A stretch of DNA of 64,000 bases from Ceratorhiza oryzae-sativae. Lineage: Eukaryota; Basidiomycota; Agaricomycetes; Cantharellales; Ceratobasidiaceae. This document shows, piece after piece, positions 25,344-37,728 of the stretch; the first letter of the stretch is position 1, and every line of letters starts with the position of its first letter. Position numbers and translations under genes: made by a program. The stretch is taken from contig JARWMV010000236.1 of NCBI GenBank assembly GCA_030998015.1, forward strand, positions 496,001-560,000. The letters are read 5' to 3'. The notes under the pieces are model-generated. The model searched no databases. It was not told the origin of the DNA and saw nothing but the letters and a program-made list of their open reading frames with translations.

Positions 25344-25561
25344 TCCTGCACCTTAATTGATGTGTGAAAAGTGGCACCAAAGTGTCCAACTGGATCGGTG
25401 GATGTTCAGCTTGCTTCTTGTGATTCTCGATAAATTCTCTGTGTGACGTTCCGAGTAAATGCCCCTTTTTCAACGGAAGCTCCATGCATATTTATAACCA
25501 AACAAGTGATTGATTTGATCGAACGAGCATACACTAACGAGCAACTAGCCAGCGAGTGGTG
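25344..25561. other. convergent 3' intergenic region
   Basis: Between the Argonaute 2 stop and the MFS transporter stop. No gene is seen. Confidence 0.4.
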
Positions 25562-25588
25562 CTGTCACTCTTCGCGGGCATTCACACT

Positions 25589-27781
25589 CTATATCCAACC
25601 TCTAGTTGGCCTTGGTAGACCTGGCACGGATCTGGTCCCCGTACTAGACATCGTAAATTTAGTCCATGATCTAAATAATGGTAGGGATGCTCTTACGCGG
25701 AAAAAGATGAATGGAATTGGCATGGCCAGAATGGCCAAGAAAGCCAGTAAAGTTGATGCCCACTGAGGCGTCATCCCCGCATACATCTGGTTGACCCATA
25801 GTGGGACTGTTGCACCAATGATAGATCGAAGGAATGTTTTGGCTGCCACAGCAGAAGCGGTGTAGCGCTGATAAGTATCAATAATATAACTATTCGCTGA
25901 TATCTACGATCTAAACGTCAGCTGGTAGGACCAAAAACTCTGGACAAAGATACGAACGTAGACGGTGACCATAGCAGCACCAAACGGGACGCCTGCCATG
26001 GTTGCTCCAATCCAGTGAACGTGAGGGAACGATGTCCATGCGAAAATAAAGAGACTAAATGGCAGCAATCTATCCAAAAAAAAAGTGGGATTGTCAGTCA
26101 TTGATACGACTAGAAAAGCTGATCACTTACACAGATCCAAACATCATGAACGGCAGACGCGCCTCCGGAACAACTCCTCGTTGGTTGCATACTTTGCGGT
26201 AAGCTTTCTCTTGGAAAGGCAGAAGGAGCATGGCAATAAGGATTCCAACCATCACTCCAATAAAAGTGAGACCAATCCTATCTTGGGGTGAGAGTTTGCG
26301 CCACAAGCGGGAATTAAAAAAACATACTCTCCCGCATTCAGACCCTTTGGCAGGAAAACAATGGGGTAGGCGAAGAAGAACACTAGATGTATGATCAGCA
26401 CTTAGCTCCAGAACGTACATAACCACAGGCTTACAGTACAGCAGCGAATAGATGAAAGTCAAATATCCGGACATGCAAATCAGCAGCGGCTCAGTGACCA
26501 GTAGTACTAGATAAAACTCGAGTGAGACTTGTAGTATTGAACACATTATAGCGCATAACTCACCCAACGGGCGGGTCAACGAGATTTTGACTTTTTCAGC
26601 CAAGCTAACATGGTGCAACTCGGACTCGCTCTTTAAGCTCTCGTCACCTGTCTCCTTCCGCAGGCGCTGGGCTCTGCGACGTAAAAGCACGGGACTGAGC
26701 GTTTCGGGCATAAGAAAAACTGTCGCGGCAAAGACAACCCCGACGAATATGAATAACACCCAATAGATCCAGCGCCAGCCGACAGTCTCGCCAATGAAGC
26801 CTCCGATAATAGGCCCGATACATGGCCCCATGAAAATCGAGGCAGAGAATACCTGTCGAAGGGTATGATTGAGCTATTGTTGTTCAAATATAGTTAAGTT
26901 TGGACGCACCGCCATAGCAAAACCACGATCTTCAACGTCCCAACTAGAAGTACATCATAGTAAATCGGATTCGTATAATTTGGCATATCGGCTTACATGT
27001 CCGCCAATGTACCCCCTACATTCGTCATGGGGGCAGATGAGGCGATGCCAGCGAGGGCTCGCGAAGCTATGAGACAACCGATATTTGGTGCAAGAGCTGA
27101 CGGAAGTGTGAAGACTTCCCAGATCGCGTAAGCCGGTGCCGAATCAATGAGCGGGTTTGTACTGACTGAAGTAAAGGCCCATGCTTATGCAGTATACTGG
27201 GTATCGACCAAGAATCTCGGATAAGGGCGCGAATACCAACGGACCTACGGAGGGTTAAAATCAGCGAGAGGATCGAAATAGCCCCGACATGATCTACTAA
27301 CCCACGCCAAAGCCAACCACGAACAAAGTGACAGTGAGATTGACGACCTCTTCCGTTACCTGAAACTCTTTCGCAGGGCCAGGAATATCTCCAGTTACGA
27401 TACTAGACCCAAGAGCAACAGAGAGACACAAGGAGGATGAAAGTATCGTAATGACCCTATCGCAAATTGCGTCAAATCGTCGCGAGCTATACCGCCGCAT
27501 ATATTTTACATACCATTTCCGGAGGCGAGATAAATTACGAGGATTTTCGGGGTCGTTTTTATCCCATTCAACCAAAGTGACCTTAGCTGTGCCCTCCAAG
27601 TCTGCACTCACTCCGTTGAGAGTCCAGCATCACTAACATGATCTTCGTCTGGGTGCTCGTCGCCGATATGATGGAGCACAACCTCGCGTTCGTAGGGATG
27701 AGAAGCAGGGGGCAAGTGGATCCCAGGTGAGACAGGTTGTGAGGATAAGTCCCGAGGCAGAGAAGGTGGAACAAAAGACAT
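25589..27781 (-). CDS. MFS drug/H+ antiporter-like transporter
   Basis: Major facilitator superfamily permease of the DHA1 multidrug type, at the plasma membrane. It starts MSFVPPSLPRDLSSQ with a hydrophilic N-terminus ending EWDKNDPENPRNLS, a motif common in fungal multidrug MFS proteins. Hydrophobic segments follow across many short exons. The family motif GPCIGPIIGGFIGETVGWRW (motif C-like) leads into a helix pair and the central cytosolic loop with ETLSPVLLRRRAQRLR. The second half includes HWIGATMAGVPFG and PQWASTLLAFLAILAMPIPF. Substrate cannot be told from sequence. A TATAAAT box lies about 75 bp upstream. It is divergent from the coiled-coil gene at 28075. Confidence 0.88.
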
Positions 27782-27853
27782 TATTCACAAGTTATTGCAA
27801 GACTCGACCACCCAGAGAGAAGAGACTGCTGAACTTGAAGACAGCGAGCATGC

Positions 27854-27861
27854 TATTTATA
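27854..27861 (-). promoter_or_regulatory. TATA box of MFS gene
   Basis: TATAAATA on the minus strand, about 75 bp before the ATG. Confidence 0.45.
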
Positions 27862-28074
27862 CCATCAAGAGTACAAGGCCGATTATCAGAAAAAAGTTAC
27901 GACTAGAGATACGGCGGCCCCCGTTAGCCGAGCCGGCGGACCCATGGAATGATATGTGCCAATAATTTTCGCGAAAGAGTGATGGCAGCCAACCTTGCCC
28001 CACATCCAATCGGGCAATCCCGCCACGATCAACGGTCACATGACCCGGCAACTAAACTCTGGGCTCATCCAGCC

Positions 28075-28594
28075 ATGTCTAACTTTCAACCACTCTACCC
28101 GCAGCCGTTTACGTTTGACCATGCGTGCCAGCTCGATGCTCCGACAATATCGGCAGGTATGTAGCACCGTCTCTAACCCCATAGCTCGACTAAGCTTCAA
28201 ATAGAAATATCACGTTTACAGCACTCGCTACAGCTGCTAGGGTCCACCCAGAAACAACTGCAAGAGGCCTTATCCGAAGAGGATACACCAGATCCAGAGC
28301 TTGAGCAAGCGCTACGAGAAAACTCGGTTGTCATGTGCGTTCTCCTGTTGCACAAATTATCGACCAGCTCAGTGTATTCCGACGTTCATTAGTGCTTCGC
28401 AGGAGGAACGGATAATAATGCTGAGAAAGGCGTTAGAGGCCCAGGGCGCGGCGATTGCAGATAACCCCCATTATGATATGCAGCCACCACGTTCAACGGG
28501 GTCACCACGGGCGGCTGCGTCAGTCTTGTCTAGCGAGGACTCGACTCGTCGGCAGAACGCGAACGACGAGGATTCTGAAGGGATATATTTATAG
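28075..28594 (+). CDS. small coiled-coil protein, function unknown
   Basis: Three exons encode about 135 residues. They start MSNFQPLYPQPFTFD, with introns after the ISA codons and after ENSVV. The central part is a predicted coiled coil: EISRLQHSLQLLGSTQKQL, then an acidic linker and a second helix with SQEERIIMLRKALEAQ. The tail is Ser/Asp-rich and ends EGIYL. Both joins are clean GT-AG and keep frame. I do not recognise the family with certainty. The paired heptads suggest a structural or adaptor subunit. Confidence 0.75.
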
Positions 28595-28688
28595 GGCCCT
28601 TGAATACTGCTGCTAGTAGCATGTACATACGGGTTTCGCCCCATGGTTGAAATCGAGTGGCTATGACGTCATCGGAATGACCGGCGCG

Positions 28689-28696
28689 TATATAAG
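28689..28696 (+). promoter_or_regulatory. TATA box of TspO gene
   Basis: TATATAAG, 48 bp before the ATG at 28744. Confidence 0.5.
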
Positions 28697-28743
28697 GAGG
28701 CTGGCAAAGCGAACGGGACCGATCTCAACGCCGCCGATCGAGC

Positions 28744-29611
28744 ATGTCCATTTTTGACCGTATTACCCTCCCCCCGCTCTTGCTGGACCTGCCGCGCAAC
28801 CCAGTCGTTGCAGTCGGGATACCGCTGGTGCTCGGTAGTTTGAGCGGCTACCCAACCTCAAAGGTCGTCAATGGGCCTTGGTATGCGGTAGGTTGTCGTC
28901 ACTTGCCATCCGAAAATAGTGCTTTGACTGCCATTTTGGCGCAGGCTCAGCGACCTCCCCCCGGACAACCACCCCGGCAGGCATTTGGGATCGTCTGGCC
29001 AGTCCTATATGTTTGTAAGTTTGCAGTGTGCAAATCGCGCCCAATATAACGCTGAATTGTCGGTAACCCGAACAAAGCAATGGGATACGCTTCACATCTT
29101 GCAATCAAGACATTCGATACGAGTCTTTCCCCTGCTGTCAAGTGAGTTGTGTCTATTTGATTGACGTATCATTACCGATTGTCTTATTTGTGTAGAGATG
29201 CTGCGTTGACGGGTCTCAAAATGTACTGGGTCCAACTTGGATTGAATTTGGCGTGGACTCCTCTGTTCTTCATGATGAAGCAGGCGAGTCTGTGGTTGTG
29301 CACCAGAGGGATCTGACCTAATCAATCGGCCATAGAAAGGTTTAGCTCTGATCGACCTTGCGGCTTTGGCCACTACCGTCGTAGCCATGACGGTCAGTGT
29401 GCCAGCGAACGAGACTTGTGGAAGGTTGTTAACATACATTTGCACATAGCGCACCTTGCACGAGCCGACTGGTGGTAAGACGACCTACCTCCTCACTCCA
29501 TATTGCCTCTGGAGCGCCTATGCTACTTACCTCAACGGTGGATTTTGGTGGCTCAACCGTGGCCCGAAGGGCCCAGGAGGAGCCTCTTTCCCGCGGCGTG
29601 GGGACTATTAA
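28744..29611 (+). CDS. TspO/MBR family protein (translocator protein)
   Basis: Five-helix membrane protein of the tryptophan-rich sensory / peripheral benzodiazepine receptor family, which binds tetrapyrroles and lipids in mitochondrial or ER membranes. The first helix region contains [18 protein letters not shown], and VNGPWYA joins [10 protein letters not shown] through a GT-AG intron at GCG|GTAGGT. The conserved [11 protein letters not shown] motif follows, then [16 protein letters not shown] and [16 protein letters not shown]. It ends FPRRGDY. The reading frame is intact across all exons. The hydrophobicity and Trp pattern match the family well. Confidence 0.92.
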
Positions 29612-30067
29612 TCCCACCCAGATAATTCAACATTGAACAAGGTAACTCCGAGCAACGGAGCATTTTGTTCTTGATGGATTATGGAGAAAATGACGTCAAT
29701 TAATGTATAATACGTGTAAAATACACGACTTCAGAACGGTACAAAAAACGTAACAAACTGTCAGGCAGAAGCTAAGCTCGTCGCACATGGGGCTATTCAA
29801 CAAGCATTATACCCGCCTTGTATCCTCCGTCTTAGTCGCCGCCATTAAGCCGCAAAGCTGTTGTAGTCGCTCTGAGACTTTGGTATACGGAAGACTGTAT
29901 GTAAGTATGGAACCAAGCAAAAAATATTTGGGCAAATTTATACGAGCACTGTTTAGGGCTGGTCATATCCAACTTAGGGCCCGATAAAAGTATTCGGATG
30001 AAGACAACAATACATGTGCTGTCGTTCGAAATTGTCGCAATGTGGCCTATTTCTACTCTATGCTGAT
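29612..30067. other. convergent intergenic region, no gene seen
   Basis: It has AT-rich stretches and only short open frames. It is presumably 3' UTRs of the TspO and FEX genes. Confidence 0.4.
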
Positions 30068-31327
30068 CTATATAGGCCCTGAGCACATCGAGTGCTCTTT
30101 AACCCTCCCGCTCCACCATGGGACTCCTGCAATAACAACCATGAGCAACTGCCCAATAATATAACTGAACCCGAAATATCTCCAAGCTCGCCGCCCCTTC
30201 AAACATCTCATCTCTACCGCAAAACTGCTGACCGTACTCAGACATCCACAGTAACCATCTGAAAGTCCCTGCAGTGTTACACACGCTGCAGCGGATACAT
30301 GCGCCCTCTGTATAACATGAAACGCAGCCAGGAGGCCCGTGCCAAGTGTGTTTGCGGCCAACGTCCCAAAAGGCAGGTCGGGGTAATGGGGTTGAGATAC
30401 GTGGCAAGGATGTGCCGAGTGAGAGCACCCGGGAAGGAGTATAGGAGAGCGGATGTGGCCATCATCCGGAATTTTGGAGAAAGTTTGAAGTACAGTGGGA
30501 TTGTCGCCAAGTAGGCCAGAAAGGAAAGGATTGATATAACGTGTTGGCTAGCGGCGTTGGGTTTGAAGCGCGAGAGCTTGAACGGCGCATGCGTGGAGAC
30601 GTGCAAACCAAAACTTAGTCCGCCCAACGAGACGAGTAGTGTTACGACGGTCTTTGTAAGACCATCTATAACCTACAGAATGTTCAGTTCATAAGTTCAT
30701 GGGAGAGAGGAAAGGTTAAGTTGTGACACACATCCCGAAGCCAATCCCGCTTAAACCCCCCAGCATTCGACCAAGCCTGGAAGACGTCTAGCTGCCAGCT
30801 GGAGAATGTGGTGAAGGATCCACAGAAACCTGTGGTAATTGCAGTATATAGTGGGGGGTAACTGGAATTAGGTAAGTGTGCTAAACTCACCCCTCCCCCG
30901 TTTGATAAACAACATACTAATTTGTGATTGCCTCTCTCTTGCCCACAGTCAAGCCCATGACGAAACACCCCATTCCTTGCACCCATGCAAGAGCAAATAC
31001 GCTGTCACCATTATATGTGGTAAGAGCGTGTAACCCTAGTCGAGCGAGAACTCCCAGAACAGCGGGAAAAGCGAGTAAAGCGACAACATTCCAGGACAAT
31101 GGGTGATATGTTTGAGATGGCGGAACAATAGCCGCGACGGGTGGCGGCGATTTCGGGCCTAACTCTCTTCGCTCCAACTCAGATTGAGGCCTTCTATGGT
31201 TATTCAGGTCCGGCTCGTTGCTGGGGACGAGAGACCGAGGATACTGTTCCTGCTCTACGAAGGAGTCTTGCGTCGCAGGTGAACCGTCCGTGTGCGGTTT
31301 TTCCGAGTGTTGAACAAGGCCATTCAT
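30068..31327 (-). CDS. FEX1: fluoride export protein (FEX/CrcB, fused two-domain)
   Basis: Fungal fluoride channel with two CrcB domains in one chain, at the plasma membrane. A polar leader of about 80 residues starts MNGLVQHSEKPHTDG. Domain 1 contains VLGVLARLGLHALT and VQGMGCFVMGLTVG, then the fluoride-pore motif TTGFCGSFTTFSSWQLD. Domain 2 begins near VSLGGLSFGLHV and continues with HILATYLNPITP. It then shifts frame by a one-base loss near 30379 and resumes as LAANTLGTGLLAAFH, through TVSSFAVEMRCL to IIGQLLMVVIAGVPWW. The shift is most likely an assembly error, because similarity continues to the end. Confidence 0.9.
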
Positions 31328-31528
31328 TCCATATGCTAAGAAGTTGACCGCCTAGACTCTAAGGAGTTGCGCGTAGCTTTGCTAGGCCTGACGGGTGTGC
31401 CAAGGCTATGAGGATGTGATTGAGTGGAACAAACTTAGACCAAACCCTGTTCAGTTCTCAGGTTTTGGAAGCTTATTTTCGGCGCCTATAAACAATGTCC
31501 CAAACTAGCCAACCTCAACCAGCCTCCA

Positions 31529-32843
31529 ATGACCGGCTTTGCCACTCTAGTCTACCCCCTCATCGCAACTGTGGTTGCGCTTGTTCTATCCACCATGGGG
31601 ATTTTCACCAAGAAATGGAGCCCTAAGGATAAAGTATGTGCGTTTCTTCGACTGGGCTGCAGGATACTTACGCTTTTTCAGCACTGTTATGTGCCAGGTG
31701 GCAGCACAGGGCTCGGTCTCTCCCTCGCGCTGATTCTGGTGAAAAATGGCGCACATGTTTCTATAGTAGCTAGAAACACTGAAAATTAGACAAGGCAATA
31801 GCTGAACTAGAGGTGTGTGTGCATTTGCTGTATTAAACAATTGGCTCTGACGCAACTTTAGAGCGCGAGAGTTTCGCCCAACCAAATTATCAAGAGCTAC
31901 TCATTCTCCGTCGCTGACTACGCGGGTTCGAAAGCTGCACTCGATGCCGCCTGTGAGCCATTTGGAGGAAAGGCACCTGATGCGATATTCTTGTGCGCTG
32001 GCGCAGCGAATCCACGTTTCTTTATCGAAGACAACGAGGAAACGCTCCAGCACACGATGACTAACGTACTGGATCCAGGCCTTTTCCGCTCATGTATGTG
32101 GCCGGCGTGTCATCCCCGTGGGCCATTCTCACACTCGCTTTTAGGTTGGAATAAAGAAAATGGTCCAACAAAAGGTTCCAGGAAAGGTTGTTTTCGTAGG
32201 GTCGACCCTCAGCCTGATGACGTTTGTTGGTTACGCGAATTACTCTCCCGGAAAGCACGCTTTGCGAGGTATATTCACTTCTTCCCTACACTTGACCGTA
32301 ATTTGAAAACATTGCCCCCACCTTAGCTCTGGCTGACACTCTGGCACATGAATGTCAACTTACGACATTGATGTTCACATTTTCTTCCCTTGTACCATGA
32401 AGACCACCAGTTGGGAAGAGGAGATGAAGACAAAACCCGAAGTCACCAAGAAAATTGAGGAAACTGATAGTGGGCTTACGACCGATCAAGCCGCTCAGGC
32501 GATGTTCCGGGGTCGGTTGTCTTTCTCCGCTGCCTGGCCTTGCCGATGCTGACAACCCAGCAGGCGTTCAACTAGGCTACCAACACATTGCCGGCGACCT
32601 TATTACTAACCTTTTCCGAGTGAACACTCGTAGCAGTGCTCCCATGCACAACCCCATCATTGACTCGGTTCTCGCTTTCATATCTTGGGTAAGCTAAAGT
32701 CTACTCCGAGTTGACTTATACTAATGTTATGTATGGCTCAGTTCGCTATTCCAGTTTGGAAATGGTCTATAGACTCTCTGCTCAATGGACACAAGCAAAA
32801 GCATGCCGAGTACCTGGCCAAAAATGGACTGACCAATAATTGA
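31529..32843 (+). CDS. TSC10: 3-ketodihydrosphingosine reductase
   Basis: Short-chain dehydrogenase of sphingolipid synthesis that reduces 3-ketosphinganine with NADPH at the ER. It starts MTGFATLVYPLIATV, a membrane anchor. The cofactor motif PGGSTGLGLSLALIL follows, with Pro in place of the usual Thr, then FLCAGAANPRFF. KVVFVGSTLSLMTFVGYANYSPGK holds the catalytic Ser, Tyr and Lys. The C-terminal part has TMKTTSWEEEM and a late hydrophobic helix, and it ends NGLTNN. Frame breaks by small deletions are seen near 31785, 32068 and 32364, each bridged by continuous similarity. Confidence 0.88.
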
Positions 32844-33069
32844 GCTATCGACGTTATGTCCTTCTGCTTTCCTCGCTGCGCGATTTCTGTTAGCCGATGT
32901 CGAGTATCTATATATACTGTTCCTTTTTTTATGTTGGGAAAACTACTCTATTTTGTTCATCGGGTATTATATGCCGTCGATTTGCGGATTTCCATTCTGC
33001 ATAAATGCGCCATCGCAAATTTACAAGCGCCGACAGGTGATTCGGCCGTATCTGTTCATCCCAACTACG
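32844..33069. other. intergenic region upstream of HIS4
   Basis: It contains an AT-rich TATATATAC stretch near 32910. No gene is seen. Confidence 0.35.
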
Positions 33070-35744
33070 ATGTCCTCCCCAATTTTCTTGCCTCTGCTAG
33101 ACTCTGGCGATGAAGATCTTATTAACGCAACCACTCGGTGCGGTCCAGTACTACTACCGGCCCAGTCCCAGTACTCTCTGGTGTCAGGAAGTATCTATTT
33201 CGTGTTGCCAGATGCCACCGCTCCTCCCTCCATAGACCAAATTGCGGATTGGTTGGACCGAGGAGCCTCAAAGGTCGTTGTCTCTCTGGCCTTGGCCAAA
33301 GATCTTTCCGGCGTTATTTCTAGCGATAAGCTCCTGCTTTCTAGATGCTGGCAGCGCCAGTGCCGTGACCGATAAAGTCCGAGCGACAGTTTCGGGTGTA
33401 CTTTTGAAAACCCGACTATCGATATGGATCTCCTGGAATCCATTATGCGCTTCTTCAAAGGATTGTCTTTCTTCGTTCTCCCATCCGCAGAGACGGCACC
33501 GACAGTGTCATCTATTCGGGAGCTCAAGCGTCTTGGGGCAACCCTGACGATCCCTTCCTCTCAACTCACGCTCTCCTCCTCAACCGACGCACAACTGAAC
33601 GTCGGGGAAGCATTCACCGCCCCCTATATCCGATCGCCCAGATGGGTTATATCCAACCGTAGTTACAGCTTGTAACCACGGTGGACGCAGTTTGGGTTTG
33701 GTGTACTCTTCAAAAGAGTCTATCACAGAGTCTATATGCACCGGCAAGGGCGTTTACCAATCTCGTAAGCACGGCCTATGGCGAAAAGGCGAAACTTCCG
33801 GGGCCGTCCAAGAGCTCGTGTCGCTGCGCGCCGATTGTGATTTGGACAGCCTCGAGTTCAGTGTCGTGCAGCATGGCACTGGGTTCTGTCACCTTGGCTC
33901 CACAACTTGCTTCGGTGATCTCACGGGACTACCAGCCCTAGAAAGGACCCTCCAGCAACGGTTGCAAAGTGCCCTCAAGGATCATATACCCGTAGATTAT
34001 TCGAAGACCCAAAGCTTTTGCGGTCTAAAATTATGGAAGAGGCAGACGAGCTATGTGCCGCCGAGTCCAGCGAAGACGTTGCGTTCGAAGCTGCCGACTT
34101 GATTTATTTTGCGTTGACCAAATGCGTCAAATCTGGAGTGTCGTTAACGATATAGAGGCTTCTCTTGACTTGAAGGCGAAAAAGGTTACGAGGCGCCCCG
34201 GTAACGCAAAGCCCCAATGGATCCAACCCGAGCCTGCCAATATCCCACCAGCAGTCACCAAGCCAGCCCAACCCATCCTGGAGTGCCAACTGCTCCCACC
34301 AATGGAGCTGATGCGATTCGTATGCGTACTGTCGATCTCGGCTCGTGCTCCAGATCTGAAAAGGCTCAGCTACTCAAACGCCCGGTCCTCAAGTCTGACG
34401 AGATGATTGCCAAAGTCAAGCCCATTGTAGACGAAGTCCGAACCAGGGGCGACTCTGCACTCATCGATTTCGCTGCCAAGTTCGATCGCGCTCAAATCTC
34501 GACGACTGTGATCTCACCCCCGTTTGCGCCCGAGTCGATGGAGCTCGAACCAGATGTCAAGGAGGCGATTGACCAGGCGTATGCGAACATTTACAAATTC
34601 CACGTCGCTCAGGCAGAAAAGGCGCCATTGGTTGTTGAGACCATGCCTGGAGTGACTTGCACGAGGTTCGCTAAACCGATTGCGCGGGTAGGGTTGTACG
34701 TCCCTGGGGGCACAGCTGTCTTGCCTTCTACGGCGCTCATGCTGGGCGTCCCTGCTCAGGTTGCAGGATGCAAAGAGATCGTGATCGCAACTCCGCCTCG
34801 GCCGGACGGAAGCATCGTCCCAGAGGTGATGTATGTCGCCAAACTAGTTGGCGCGAGTGCTGTCCTCAAGGCCGGCGGGGGACAGGCCGTGGCCGCGATG
34901 GCGTATGGGACGGAGACGGTTCCCAAAGTCGACAAGATCTTCGGACCCGGGAACCAGTGGGTGACGGCAGCGAAGATGCTTGTCCAAAACGATACGGACG
35001 CGCTGGTATCGATCGACATGCCCGCGGGACCGTCCGAAGTTTTGGTGAGTTCGTTCATGTTGCTATGCGCATATAGTGACCCGGCGCTTACACGGCCGCC
35101 TTGCTTGTGTAGGTCATTTCAGATATGACCGGCAATCCAGCGTTCGTGGCCGCGGATTTGCTTTCTCAAGCCGAACACGGCATCGACTCGCAAGTCGTGC
35201 TTGTTGCTGTTGGTCTCACGGACGAACGACTATCTGAGATCGAGCACGAAGTCGATGTCCAAGCCCGTGCACTCGAACGGGTAGATATTGTGCGAGAATC
35301 GGTGCGCAAGAGTCTGATTGTGCGCGTGGCGAGCGACAAAGAAGCGGTCGATTTTTCAAACGAATACGCACCCGAGCATTTGATCATTCATTTAGAGAGC
35401 GCCCGGGAGGCCGTTGGGGGGATAGAGAACGCGGGGAGCGTGTTTGTTGGGCCGTTTACGCCGGAGAGGTAAGGAAAAGCCCTTCTTAGGATATGGCCTT
35501 TACTGATACAATTGACTTCAGTTGCGGAGACTATGCGTCCGGAACGAACCACACACTTCCGACCAACGGCTATGCCCGCCAATTTAGCGGCGTTAACACG
35601 CTCTCGTTCCAAAAGCATATCACATCTCAGGAAATTACGAAAGAGGGGCTAAGGAATCTAGGCCCTGTGGTCATCACGCTTGCGGACTGCGAAGGCCTGC
35701 AAGCTCACGGTAACGCGGTACGAGTCCGCTTGGCCACAATTTGA
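33070..35744 (+). CDS. HIS4: trifunctional histidine biosynthesis enzyme (HIS4-type)
   Basis: Fused phosphoribosyl-AMP cyclohydrolase, phosphoribosyl-ATP pyrophosphatase and histidinol dehydrogenase, covering three steps of histidine synthesis. An N-terminal region starting [16 protein letters not shown] leads to the cyclohydrolase part with [22 protein letters not shown] and FCHLG. The pyrophosphatase part follows with [13 protein letters not shown] and [10 protein letters not shown]. The dehydrogenase half is intact: [41 protein letters not shown], then [10 protein letters not shown] with the catalytic Glu-His pair. It ends with C-terminal helices. The first half has at least five frame breaks (near 33345, 33410, 33641, 33974 and 34150). 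They disappear after about 34290, so the defect is regional. Confidence 0.92.
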
Positions 35745-35899
35745 TGTAGATATAATCGTAGAGTTCTCTAAATGAATACTGAAGCAATTTCATCACACTG
35801 AGGTTGTAGAAATTGCAAAAGGATGACCAAATATGAACCGCGTAGCATAAACAGCAAAAGCCCGATACATCACGACCCAGTCTATGAGCGTGCAACTAC
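35745..35899. other. convergent spacer HIS4 / PDB1
   Basis: 155 bp between two stop codons. No gene is seen. Confidence 0.4.
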
Positions 35900-37395
35900 T
35901 TAGTTGGTGCGGTAGAGAGCACGCTTCGCAACTTTGACGATAAGAGGAGTATCGGGGAAGGAGAGGGCCTCGAGGTTGGCCGCATACTAATAAGCCAAGC
36001 GTCAGCGGAAAATAATGGCTTATATCCGGTGCGTGGACGCACAGGAGTCGGAACATCGGCACCAGTCACGCGTTCAACAGGGGCATCGAGGTAGTTGAAT
36101 GCCTCGCTCTCGACGATTTGGGCGCAGATTTCGGAACCCACCCCGAAAGCGGGGAAACCTCCCTCAACGATCAATAGGCTTTCGCGAGGAGAAAGGATAT
36201 GTGTAAGTAAGGCAGAGGCTAAGCCAGGTTAGTTGCATACCGATTAGTCTTCTTGACAGATTTGATGATGGTCTTAATATCAAGCGGTCGGATCGATCGT
36301 AGATTGATGACCTCTGCCTTGATTCCTTCTTTGGCAAGATCTTCGGCTGCTTCCAAGCTGTGGGACACCATCTTGCTGTGGGCGACGATAGTAACATCCG
36401 AGCCCTCCCTCTCGACCTTGCATTTTCCAATGGGGAGCAAGAAATCTTCTGACATGGCCTCTTGGGACATGGGGAAAGATACACCGTAGAGCATCTCGTT
36501 TTCGAGGAAAATGACTGGATTGGGATCGCGAATGGCCGACTTGCATCTGGGTAAATATATGCTTGATCCCCGCAATGAATTAAAAGGCTAACCTTGAGAA
36601 GGCCTTTGCAGTCCTCTGCACTCCATGGACTAACGACTTTGAGACCCGGCACCGAGCCGTACCACGCAGCATAATCCTGAGAGTGCTGAGCTGCAACGCC
36701 AGCCGCAGCTCCATTAGGACCGCGGAAAACCACTGGGCACGGGACATTGCCCCCCGACATGTAGTACGTCTTTCCGCCAGTTTACAATTTGGTCGATTGC
36801 CTAACGCAAAAGGTGAGCATAGTGAGGTGAGGCAAGATAAGGCCCCTACCTGCATGGCAAAGTTGAAAGTCATAAACTCGCAGCTATAAACTCGATAAGT
36901 AGGCGAGCGTATATGCATAAGTTCAGGCACTTACATTGGTCTCAAACCAGCGAGGGCCGCACCGACGGCCAGACCTGCGAAACCCATTCTGTGATCGGCG
37001 TGTCGATTACGCGCTTCTCGCCAAACTTGTCAAGCAACCCTTTGGTGACCTATTAATCAGTCATATGAGCCTTGGAATATGAGCTAACTTTGTAGACGCA
37101 TACCTTGTAGGCGCCATTGTAGCGCGCGACCTCTTCTCCCATAATAAAGACTGTCTCATCGCGCAGCATCTCTTCCTCCATCGCCGCGTTCAACGCTTCA
37201 CGGACTGTCATCTAGCGAGTTGATTTAGTTGGCATAATTATGCGGTTCATATTTGCGTACCGTATTTTGTTCGTTGCTTGCCCATCGCCTCTGCTGGAGT
37301 AGGACTGGCAGGCGCGCAACTGGGGCGCGCGCTCTTAGCCGAGACGCGTTGAGTGCCGGGGCGAATCGAGAAAAGGCCAACCGGGCTGCAGACAT
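35900..37395 (-). CDS. PDB1: pyruvate dehydrogenase E1 component, beta subunit
   Basis: Mitochondrial PDH E1 beta, which with E1 alpha decarboxylates pyruvate using thiamine diphosphate. An Arg/Ala-rich targeting peptide ([18 protein letters not shown]) precedes [15 protein letters not shown], then [53 protein letters not shown] and the transketolase C-terminal domain with [10 protein letters not shown]. It ends KRALYRTN. Small deletions near 36780 (in the IDQIVN...YYMSGG stretch) and near 36992 (in the [12 protein letters not shown] stretch) break the frame, although the gene is normally essential for respiration. That argues for sequence error. Confidence 0.93.
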
Positions 37396-37728
37396 GGCTT
37401 TTGGGATAGGGGGAAAGGGCAACCTGATCTCGACGTCGGCGTGAGCGTTGGGGATCCGTGCTGGGAAAATAAGATTCGCACGGGTTTGGAGGTAAGCATG
37501 TACAAACACCAGATGCCACTCAGCACACAGCAACGGATGTCGCTGTTACTGCAGCCTGCCTGCATTTAAGAATCTCCAAGCATCAATATGACCAACTATA
37601 TCAAATTTACCAGAGATAACTCGGAGCGTCCTGACAACTATGACGTTTAATTAACGTTCACGTGACTCTTCCTCACTTATCCTTCCCCATCTCCACAAAC
37701 GCGTCTGTTTGCACCGCGTCTAGCCAAG
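37396..37728. promoter_or_regulatory. divergent PDB1 / VID27 spacer
   Basis: A 333-bp region between two start codons pointing apart. It must contain both promoters. No clear TATA box is seen. Confidence 0.4.
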